From Parapedobacter lycopersici (lineage in GTDB: Bacteria; Bacteroidota; Bacteroidia; Sphingobacteriales; Sphingobacteriaceae), in assembly GCF_024643285.1 (NCBI RefSeq), contig NZ_JAMSLW010000001.1, forward strand, positions 186,001-250,000: a stretch of DNA of 64,000 nucleotides, written 5' to 3'. Of this stretch, positions 36,639 through 43,507 are shown in pieces. The notes beneath the pieces were generated by a model. That model did not search any database and had not been told where the DNA came from. It saw only the letters and a program-made list of their open reading frames with translations. Both the position numbers and the translations under genes were made by a program. Numbering within the stretch: position 1 is the first letter of the stretch; the number at the start of each line of letters is the position of its first letter.

Positions 36639-37061
36639 TTATCCTGCAATTGGGGGTCGGAAAATATCAGCGTCGGGGAGGAAAGAATAAGGAGTTAGTG
36701 CATGAGGGAAACGATGGGTGGCCTTTTCATCGAAGTCAATTGGCGTGATGCGGTAATACTGTACAATAAAGGCGGGGATTTCGAGTTTCAAAGTTCCAGA
36801 GGCCCCCTGGTTGGTTTCTTTTCGGTCTGAATCATCCAGGTTCCGCAGTTTCTGCGCCAAAATACATTTGCCATTGCAATGCAGTTCGGGTTTATCCCGG
36901 TTGATGCACAGGTTAGCCACAATAGATGTACGGTTCGCCTCATACCAGGCAAATACACCAAGGCTACCCAAGCATTGGTAAACCAACGACAATAGCAGTA
37001 AAAATGCGACCGGGGTTTTCAATCCATGTAAAAATGAAACGGAACGAACAAGAAGTTCCAC
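36639..37061 (-). CDS. Small membrane protein with Cx9Cx3C motif and C-terminal IFRPP (paralogue A)
   Basis: 140 residues. One N-terminal hydrophobic segment (about 17-38) is followed by NRTSIVANLC and a C-INRDKPELH-C-NGK-C arrangement (Cx9Cx3C), then a polar region and the end DADIFRPPIAG. The next gene upstream on the same strand (37120-37491) shows the same Cys spacing and the same IFRPP end, so the two are paralogues. CxxxC is a known Cu-binding form in other proteins; a metallochaperone or assembly role is speculation. I do not recognise a named family. It precedes mbnP by 103 bases. Confidence 0.7.
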   Translation of the reverse strand: MELLVRSVSFLHGLKTPVAFLLLLSLVYQCLGSLGVFAWYEANRTSIVANLCINRDKPELHCNGKCILAQKLRNLDDSDRKETNQGASGTLKLEIPAFIVQYYRITPIDFDEKATHRFPHALTPYSFLPDADIFRPPIAG

Positions 37062-37119
37062 TTAAAACAAAAAATGAGTGCTGCATGCAACTGGGCATGC
37101 GATGATAGGGACTGTGGGG

Positions 37120-37491
37120 CTAAGCGGCCGGTGGACGGAAAATAGATGCGAAAAACGTATGGACATGCAGAGATTCACGGTAAAGTGACTGCCGTTCGGT
37201 ACGCCGGTCGGTTGACGGACGCAGTAAGTTAACGACGCCTAAATGCTGGTTGAACAGCAGCGCTTCCTTGAATTTAATATCGGGCTGCCGTCTTTCCTTT
37301 TCTTCCTGTTCTTTCAGTTTTTTCATCAAGACGCACTGTCCAAGGCAGGAATTGTTGAGTGTAAAGCGATTTTCGCAGCGGGTTTTGGCAATCAAATCCC
37401 GATTGGCGTAAAATCCGACTGAAATCCATAACGTAGCGAAGCTTTGTAGCAGTACAATGGGGATCAGCAATATAAATACAATGCGTTTCAC
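37120..37491 (-). CDS. Small membrane protein with Cx9Cx3C motif and C-terminal IFRPP (paralogue B)
   Basis: 123 residues from GTG 37491. An in-frame ATG at 37623 would add 44 residues, but the promoter -7 element TAAGTTTG (37524-37531, minus strand) lies between the two starts, so the GTG is favoured. A membrane segment (IVFILLIPIVLLQSFATL) is followed by NRDLIAKTRC and C-ENRFTLNNS-C-LGQ-C, the same Cx9Cx3C pattern as paralogue A, and the protein ends ASIFRPPAA. It is the first gene of the cluster and is separated from A by 58 bases. Function unknown. Confidence 0.65.
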   Translation of the reverse strand: MKRIVFILLIPIVLLQSFATLWISVGFYANRDLIAKTRCENRFTLNNSCLGQCVLMKKLKEQEEKERRQPDIKFKEALLFNQHLGVVNLLRPSTDRRTERQSLYRESLHVHTFFASIFRPPAA

Positions 37492-37523
37492 GGGATGGCT
37501 ATGGTGTGCTGTTTCGTCGGCAA

Positions 37524-37555
37524 CAAACTTAGTTAAATTTACTTTTATATGCAAT
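37524..37555 (-). promoter_or_regulatory. Promoter of the MbnP-region cluster
   Basis: Minus strand ATTG (37552-37555) is followed after 20 bases by a perfect TAAGTTTG (37524-37531), a full Bacteroidota promoter. It precedes the GTG start of the first small membrane protein and could drive the whole minus-strand cluster down to 33688. Confidence 0.65.
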
Positions 37556-37674
37556 TTAACTGCACTGGATACGATAGGGTATTCACTGCATCTGACTTTC
37601 TTGGATTCGCTGACGCGCGGCATTTATCAACCTATCGAAAAGGGCACAGGAAATCTGTCGTCAGAATACACCTA

Positions 37675-38286
37675 CTATTGTCTGACAGAGCCGGCACGTC
37701 TGAAATATTTGTAATACCAGGTGTCGCGCAGGTCGCTGATGATGACTCCACGGCTGGTGGAAACGTGGACGAACTTGCTATTCTGCAGGTAGATACCTAC
37801 ATGATCGATGCTTCCCCGTCCAAATGAAAAGAAGACCAGGTCACCTTCCTTAAGTTGCCTTTCGTATTTTCGCTTAACCTGCTGGGCCATGTCCTGTGAA
37901 GTTCGGGGTATCGACTTGCCATAAACGTCGTGCATGACCATACCTACAAAGGCAGAACAGTCGATACCCCGCCGGTCAGTGCCTCCCAGCCGGTGCGGGG
38001 TGCCTATCCATTGGTCAATGTATTGGTACAACTTCTGGTTTTCCAGTTCGCCGGGTCGTACGCCAAGCACTTCCGCATACCCTTCGAGTAACCCGCTTTT
38101 GCCGTGTGCTGGCACATTCCTTCCTGCCGATGATGCATCGGTAGGGATTGTTGCATTCCTTGCTGGCTTACGGTAGGGAACCGAAGAACCCGTCCGGTTT
38201 GGCGGAAGCGCATTTCTGCGGGTAAGACAGCCGCTTAGTAAAATGGAAAGCAAAAGGCAGAAGGAGAGGGTCCCGAATCGATACAT
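37675..38286 (-). CDS. NlpC/P60 family lipoprotein (peptidoglycan endopeptidase)
   Basis: 203 residues from ATG 38286 (38295 is an alternative). A lipobox ILLSGC is at about 19-24, so the protein is a cell-envelope lipoprotein. The NlpC/P60 catalytic Cys is in GIDCSAFVGM and the His in GSIDHVGIYL, followed by VSTSRGVIISDL. These are papain-like enzymes that cut peptide stems of peptidoglycan. Its 5' region overlaps the divergent engB upstream sequence. Single gene. Confidence 0.9.
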   Translation of the reverse strand: MYRFGTLSFCLLLSILLSGCLTRRNALPPNRTGSSVPYRKPARNATIPTDASSAGRNVPAHGKSGLLEGYAEVLGVRPGELENQKLYQYIDQWIGTPHRLGGTDRRGIDCSAFVGMVMHDVYGKSIPRTSQDMAQQVKRKYERQLKEGDLVFFSFGRGSIDHVGIYLQNSKFVHVSTSRGVIISDLRDTWYYKYFRRAGSVRQ

Positions 38287-38347
38287 GACGTACATTTGGG
38301 CGACTAATTTAGTGAATTTACCCGGAAGGGGAAAGAAATGGTATGAA

Positions 38348-38380
38348 TTTGCGCAGCAACGCCATTTAGTCTTACCTTTG
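38348..38380 (+). promoter_or_regulatory. Promoter of engB, with a leaderless or near-leaderless start
   Basis: TTTG (38348-38351) is 21 bases from a perfect TACCTTTG (38373-38380). The engB ATG begins at 38384, only three bases after the -7 box, so the transcript may start at or next to the ATG. Confidence 0.65.
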
Positions 38381-38383
38381 CAT

Positions 38384-39016
38384 ATGCTTATCAAAACGGC
38401 AGTATTTATTTGTAGCAATACCCGGGTCGATCAATTACCGAAACCGAGTCTTCCCGAATATGCATTTATCGGGAGGTCTAATGTAGGTAAATCATCGTTG
38501 ATTAATGCCCTTACGGGCAAACGAAGCTTGGCAAAGACATCGCAGACACCTGGTAAAACACAGGTTATCAATCATTTTTTGATAAATGACGATTGGTATC
38601 TGGTGGATTTGCCTGGCTATGGTTTTGCAAAAACTTCCAAATCCAATCGTGCTGCATGGGAAAAGTTTATCCGACGGTACTTGTTGATGCGCGAAAACCT
38701 GCAGTGTGTTTTTGTGCTGGTTGACAGCCGGCACGGGCCGCAGCAGATCGACCTTGATTTTTGCTGTTGGCTAGGTGGGCAGCGTATTCCATTTATGCTG
38801 GTTTTTACAAAGGCTGATAAACTGTCTCAGGCCGGGTCCGCAGCGAACATCAAGAAATTCCGACAGGCGCTACTACAATGGTTTGAAACGGTTCCTCCCC
38901 ATTTTCTCACATCGGCCGAAACCCGTATGGGGGGCGAACCATTGTTAATGGCAATCGATGAGATCAATCGTAATTTTAATGAACAACAGATTAACGCGCT
39001 GGACAACGATTTATGA
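38384..39016 (+). CDS. engB: Ribosome biogenesis GTPase EngB (YihA/YsxC)
   Basis: 210 residues from ATG 38384. G motifs: G1 GRSNVGKSS (about 29-37), G2 TPGKT, G3 DLPGYGFA, G4 TKADK, and the C-terminal SAETRMG. EngB assists 50S subunit maturation. A start further upstream at 38243 would overlap the divergent NlpC gene and is not supported. The ubiA-type gene begins within its stop codon (ATGA), so both are co-translated. Confidence 0.95.
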   Translation: MLIKTAVFICSNTRVDQLPKPSLPEYAFIGRSNVGKSSLINALTGKRSLAKTSQTPGKTQVINHFLINDDWYLVDLPGYGFAKTSKSNRAAWEKFIRRYLLMRENLQCVFVLVDSRHGPQQIDLDFCCWLGGQRIPFMLVFTKADKLSQAGSAANIKKFRQALLQWFETVPPHFLTSAETRMGGEPLLMAIDEINRNFNEQQINALDNDL

Positions 39017-39867
39017 ATAAATATTTTTCCCTCGTATTATTTGCTCATAGCATATTTGCACTTCCGTTTGCCATCATTGGCTTTTTTCTTGCCGTCAACA
39101 CAACCGATTATCCATTTGCATGGATGAAGTTGTTGCTTATGCTGGCATGCATGGTATTTGCCCGTAACGCGGCGATGGCATTCAATCGGTATCTCGACCG
39201 CGATATCGATGCAGCTAATCCACGTACCGCCATGCGGGATATTCCGGCCGGACGCGTAAGTCCACGCCAGGCGCTTACATTTACGATTGTCAACTGCGTG
39301 CTTTTTATCGGCGCAACGGCATTGATTAATACCGTTTGCCTTTACCTGTCGCCCGTTGCCCTTGCCGTGGTGCTGGGCTACAGCTATACAAAGCGGTTTA
39401 CACCACTTTGTCATCTGGTGCTGGGGTTGGGCTTGGGGCTTGCACCTTTGGGGGCTTATCTTGTCGTTACGGGTACATTTCACCTTGTCCCCGTATTTTA
39501 TTCACTGGCAGTGCTGTTTTGGGTCGGTGGTTTTGATATCATTTATGCATTGCAGGATGAAGAATTTGATCGCGAACAGCGCTTGAATTCCATACCCGCC
39601 TGGCTCGGGAAACGAAAGGCGCTGCGACTCTCGGAATTTTTCCACGTATTGTCAGTTGTATTCGTGGTGTTACCCTTATTTTATGTGCCTTTACGTTGGT
39701 TTTATATAGCAGGCGTTGTTTTTTATATGCTGTTACTTATTTATCAGCATCGAATTGTAAGTCCAACTGATCTAAGTCGCGTAAACCGGGCATTTATGAC
39801 AACCAATGGTGTGGCATCTGTTGTTTTTGCCATTTTCTTTTTGTGCGATGTAATTTTTTTGTGGTGA
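39013..39867 (+). CDS. UbiA family prenyltransferase (candidate MqnP)
   Basis: 284 residues with about eight membrane segments. Both Asp-rich motifs for prenyl-diphosphate binding are present: NRYLDRDIDAANPRT (NX3DX3D, about 54-69) and DEEFDREQRL (DX3D). Other signatures are RDIPAG and LCHLVLGLGLGLAPLGAYL. Family members prenylate 4-hydroxybenzoate or, in futalosine-pathway bacteria, 1,4-dihydroxy-6-naphthoate. mqnE and mqnA elsewhere in this window make the second role likely. Coupled to engB by ATGA. Confidence 0.9.
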   Translation: MNKYFSLVLFAHSIFALPFAIIGFFLAVNTTDYPFAWMKLLLMLACMVFARNAAMAFNRYLDRDIDAANPRTAMRDIPAGRVSPRQALTFTIVNCVLFIGATALINTVCLYLSPVALAVVLGYSYTKRFTPLCHLVLGLGLGLAPLGAYLVVTGTFHLVPVFYSLAVLFWVGGFDIIYALQDEEFDREQRLNSIPAWLGKRKALRLSEFFHVLSVVFVVLPLFYVPLRWFYIAGVVFYMLLLIYQHRIVSPTDLSRVNRAFMTTNGVASVVFAIFFLCDVIFLW

Positions 39868-39897
39868 TTGGTCTTTAGTACCAATAATCAATAATTA

Positions 39898-39955
39898 GCT
39901 ATTGTTAATCCTACTGTTATGGCTTCCCTGGAAGCCATTGACTGAAAACAATAGC
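39898..39955. repeat. Nested inverted repeat upstream of topA
   Basis: Outer arms GCTATTGTT (39898-39906) and AACAATAGC (39947-39955), with inner arms ATGGCTTCC (39919-39927) and GGAAGCCAT (39930-39938) separated by two bases. It lies in the 168-base gap between ubiA and topA, 30 bases before the topA promoter, and has no T-run. It could form a cruciform or an mRNA 3' structure for the engB-ubiA transcript. Confidence 0.6.
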
Positions 39956-39986
39956 CGACAGATGATCGCTAAAAATCACAAAACGT

Positions 39987-40018
39987 TTTGTCATTCCCTG
40001 AATAAATCCCTTTATTTG
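39987..40018 (+). promoter_or_regulatory. Promoter of topA
   Basis: TTTG (39987-39990), 20 bases, then TTTATTTG (40011-40018), which has one mismatch to TAnnTTTG. The ATG at 40036 follows 17 bases later. Confidence 0.6.
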
Positions 40019-40035
40019 CAGAAATCTGAAAATTA

Positions 40036-42366
40036 ATGGCGAAAAACTTACTGATCGTTGAGTCTCCGGCAAAAGCAAAAACAATAGAAGGATATCTGGG
40101 AAAGGATTTTTTAGTGAAATCCAGCTATGGACATATCCGTGACCTGGTAAAGACAGACGACGCCATAGACACCAAAAATGACTTTACACAAAAGTATGAG
40201 GTGCCTGCCGATAAAAAAGCCATAGTCAGTGAGTTGAAAAAATTAGCCAAAAATGCAGAAACGGTCTGGCTCGCATCCGACGAGGACCGCGAGGGAGAAG
40301 CTATTTCCTGGCATCTTTACGAAACGCTTGGATTACAGGATAGCAATACGCGGCGCATTGTATTCCATGAAATTACCAAACCCGCTATTCTCCGTGCTAT
40401 TGAAACCCCGCGGAGCATCGACTTTAACCTGGTGAATGCACAGCAGGCGAGAAGAGTGCTCGACCGCCTGGTTGGTTTTGAACTCTCACCTGTGCTATGG
40501 AAAAAAGTGAAACCCGCACTGTCCGCCGGTCGGGTGCAGTCCGTGGCGGTTCGCCTGATTGTGGACCGTGAACGGGAAATCAACCGATTTCAGGCAGAAG
40601 CGGCATTCCGAGTCGTAGCGATATTCAATACCGGGAATGCCAAAGAGCTTTTTAAAGCGGAACTTCCGCAGCGATTTTCAGATGCAGCAGCAGCGGAACA
40701 ATTTTTAAGGGATTGTTCCGGCGCCGGATTTTCCGTGGCGGAACTGGAAACCAAGCCCTCAAAGCGTAACCCTGCCGCTCCATTTACCACCTCGACGCTG
40801 CAGCAGGAAGCAAGCCGTAAACTGGGGTTTTCTGTAGCCCGTACGATGGCCGTGGCACAGCGTCTTTATGAATCGGGCCGCATTACCTATATGCGTACAG
40901 ATTCAGTGAATCTGAGTGATACGGCACTGGAAGGAGCTGAGCAGGAAATCCGTACGGCCTATGGTAACCAGTATCATAAGCGCCGGCAGTATAAAACAAA
41001 ATCTTCCGGAGCCCAGGAGGCCCACGAGGCCATCCGGCCCACCTATTTCAATCAGCATACGATTGAAGGTGACCCAGCCGACAGGCGGTTATATGAATTA
41101 ATCTGGAAACGGGCGATTGCCTCCCAGATGAGCGAAGCCATGTTTGAAAGGACAACGGCGAAGATCGGTATTTCAACGCGGGATGAATTACTTGTGGCCA
41201 ATGGCGAAGTAATGAAATTCGATGGTTTCCTGAAAGTATATTTTGAATCAACTGATGAGGAACACGAACCTAATCTGGATGATGATACGGGAAATGCATT
41301 ATTACCCCCATTGCAAAAGGGACAGGAATTGACGTTGAAAACCCTTACTGCCACGGAACGGTTCTCCCGTCCGCCGGCCCGGTATACCGAAGCCAGTCTG
41401 GTGAAAAAGCTCGAGGAACTGGGTATTGGACGCCCCTCTACTTATGCACCGACCATTTCTACTATTCAAAACCGCGGTTACGTTGTAAAAGAGGACCGGG
41501 AAGGCAAACCCCGGGATTATCGCGTACTGGAACTTCAGTCCGGCGAAATCGCCATGTTGAAAAGAACAGAAACAACCGGTGCGGAGAAAGCCAAATTATT
41601 CCCCACAGATATTGGTGCGGTTGTCAATGACTTTCTTGTGGAGCATTTTAAAGGTATTGTGGATTTTCATTTCACTGCCAAAGTAGAAAAGGAGTTTGAT
41701 GAGATCGCCCAGGGACTCAAGGCGTGGACAGATATGCTCCACGATTTTTATGGCCCTTTTCATAATGAAGTAGAAACAACGATTAAAACGGCTGATCGGG
41801 CAAATAGTGAGCGCGAATTGGGTACGGATCCGGAAACCGGCAAGAAAGTCAGTGTACGTATCGGCCGCTTTGGCCCTATGGTACAGATCGGTACGGCCGA
41901 TGATGAGGAAAAGCCCCGGTTTGCCAGTCTACGCCCCGGACAGATGGTCGAGACCATTACCTTTGAGGAGGCAATGGAATTATTTAAGCTTCCCAAAACA
42001 GTAGGTCAGTTTGAGGATAAAGATATGGCGGTTGCCATCGGCCGATTCGGGCCATATATCCGCCATGACAATGCGTTTTATTCCCTGCCCAAAACGGTTG
42101 ACCCACATGATGTGACAGAGGAGCTCGCTATCCAGATTATCCGTGAAAAACGCCAGAAAGATAAAGAGAAAGTAATCCGTGTTTTTGACGAAAACCCAGA
42201 AGCGCGCATTGAAAACGGACGATGGGGACCGTTTATTCGGTTTGGTAAGCAAAATATCAAAATACCCAAAGGGACGGACGTAGCGGCAATTACTTATGCC
42301 GACGTGCTGAAGTGGGCGGAAACAGGGGAGCAGAAGCCGAAAAAGAAGACGAGGGGAAGAAAGTAA
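40036..42366 (+). CDS. topA: DNA topoisomerase I (type IA)
   Basis: 776 residues. The TOPRIM domain (NLLIVESPAKAKTIEGYLG, DEDREGEAISWH) leads to the catalytic core with active-site Tyr in SGRITYMRTDS (about 285). ARRVLDRLVGFELSPVLWKKV and GIGRPSTYAPTI are family signatures. The C terminus lacks classical Cys4 zinc fingers and instead has repeats such as GRFGPMVQIG, GRFGPYIRHD and GRWGPFIRFG, typical of Bacteroidota TopA. It relaxes negative supercoils. A 56-base gap to the next gene contains a 14-base palindrome (42393-42406). Confidence 0.96.
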   Translation: MAKNLLIVESPAKAKTIEGYLGKDFLVKSSYGHIRDLVKTDDAIDTKNDFTQKYEVPADKKAIVSELKKLAKNAETVWLASDEDREGEAISWHLYETLGLQDSNTRRIVFHEITKPAILRAIETPRSIDFNLVNAQQARRVLDRLVGFELSPVLWKKVKPALSAGRVQSVAVRLIVDREREINRFQAEAAFRVVAIFNTGNAKELFKAELPQRFSDAAAAEQFLRDCSGAGFSVAELETKPSKRNPAAPFTTSTLQQEASRKLGFSVARTMAVAQRLYESGRITYMRTDSVNLSDTALEGAEQEIRTAYGNQYHKRRQYKTKSSGAQEAHEAIRPTYFNQHTIEGDPADRRLYELIWKRAIASQMSEAMFERTTAKIGISTRDELLVANGEVMKFDGFLKVYFESTDEEHEPNLDDDTGNALLPPLQKGQELTLKTLTATERFSRPPARYTEASLVKKLEELGIGRPSTYAPTISTIQNRGYVVKEDREGKPRDYRVLELQSGEIAMLKRTETTGAEKAKLFPTDIGAVVNDFLVEHFKGIVDFHFTAKVEKEFDEIAQGLKAWTDMLHDFYGPFHNEVETTIKTADRANSERELGTDPETGKKVSVRIGRFGPMVQIGTADDEEKPRFASLRPGQMVETITFEEAMELFKLPKTVGQFEDKDMAVAIGRFGPYIRHDNAFYSLPKTVDPHDVTEELAIQIIREKRQKDKEKVIRVFDENPEARIENGRWGPFIRFGKQNIKIPKGTDVAAITYADVLKWAETGEQKPKKKTRGRK

Positions 42367-42422
42367 TTTATATGGCTACCGCTAGCCGATAACAGCTGAT
42401 CAGCTGCCAATCGCAGAAAGAA

Positions 42423-42836
42423 ATGAAAAAAGACCTGCCGGAGAATATTGTTGAAGATGTTTCCATTGCTATTGTATTGGAGCGTGAATCACCCGGTGAG
42501 AAAGTATGGCATGTGTATCTCATTAATGAAAAAATGACACCGATTCAGAATGTCATGGTGAGTTCCAAAGGTTATGGCGTGAAAGATGGCAAAGATGTGA
42601 AAACATCTATATTGCGGCATTTTATCGGTGATATAGATTCAGGAGATTACGCCCGGATTGAAGCCATTGACGAACAGGTTTTCGGATTGACCAATGAGTA
42701 TTGGTTGAGCTACTACGTTAATGGAACAATTTACGATAAAAAATATATTTTTCTGCCCGAAAGCATTATAGATGAGAACCTTACCAAGATACCGGTGCTT
42801 AACAAGCCAGGCGTGCTGATCGGGGGCAACAACTGA
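42423..42836 (+). CDS. Conserved hypothetical protein between topA and cmk
   Basis: 137 residues with no signal peptide, membrane segment or catalytic motif I recognise. VSIAIVLERESPGEKVWHVYLIN, MTPIQNVMVSSKGYG and TNEYWLSYYVNGTIYDKKYIFLP suggest a compact alpha/beta cytosolic protein. It is 5 bases from cmk, so probably co-transcribed. Similar-length proteins occur in Bacteroidota genomes, but I cannot assign a function. Confidence 0.75.
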   Translation: MKKDLPENIVEDVSIAIVLERESPGEKVWHVYLINEKMTPIQNVMVSSKGYGVKDGKDVKTSILRHFIGDIDSGDYARIEAIDEQVFGLTNEYWLSYYVNGTIYDKKYIFLPESIIDENLTKIPVLNKPGVLIGGNN

Positions 42837-42841
42837 CGCTA

Positions 42842-43507
42842 ATGGGAAGAAAAAACAACATTATTGCCATTGACGGCTATTCCTCATGCGGTAAAAGTAC
42901 ACTGGCCAAGGCACTTGCCAAACGGCTGCATTACCTGTATATCGATAGTGGCGCAATGTACCGTGCCGTTACCCTGTATTTCCTTCGGAACGGGGTGTCA
43001 TTGGACGATGAGCAGGAGGTAAATAAGGCGCTGGCTAATATCCGGATCGATTTTCACGCTACACCTGAAAAAACCAGTATCTTCCTCAACGGAGAGGATA
43101 TCAGCGATGAAATCAGACAAATGCATATCTCGGATAATGTCAGTGAAGTAAGCGCCATAAAAGCAGTCCGGCAGTCCATGGTGGCATTGCAGCAGGAAAT
43201 GGGCCGGAGCAGGGATATCGTCATGGATGGTCGGGATATCGGGACTACCGTCTTTCCGGATGCTAATGTCAAGATTTTCATGACTGCCGATCCCAATGTT
43301 CGTGCCGAGCGCCGGTACCTGGAACTGAAAAACAAGGGGGAACAGATCACCCTTGAGGAAGTATTTGAAAACCTGGCGCACCGAGATTATATTGATACTA
43401 CGCGCGAGGAAAGCCCGTTAGTGCGGGCACATGATGCCGTCATATTGGACAACACGGAACTGAACGAAGAAGAACAGCTTCAGTTCGTGCTTGATAGACT
43501 ACCTTAA
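42842..43507 (+). CDS. cmk: Cytidylate kinase
   Basis: 221 residues. The P-loop GYSSCGKSTLAKALA (about 11-25), DSGAMYRAVTLY, VMDGRDIGTTVFPDA and the lid region REESPLVRAHDAVILD are Cmk signatures. It phosphorylates CMP and dCMP with ATP. The ATG at 42842 follows the hypothetical gene by 5 bases. The stop overlaps the convergent aminotransferase stop by 4 bases. Confidence 0.96.
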   Translation: MGRKNNIIAIDGYSSCGKSTLAKALAKRLHYLYIDSGAMYRAVTLYFLRNGVSLDDEQEVNKALANIRIDFHATPEKTSIFLNGEDISDEIRQMHISDNVSEVSAIKAVRQSMVALQQEMGRSRDIVMDGRDIGTTVFPDANVKIFMTADPNVRAERRYLELKNKGEQITLEEVFENLAHRDYIDTTREESPLVRAHDAVILDNTELNEEEQLQFVLDRLP

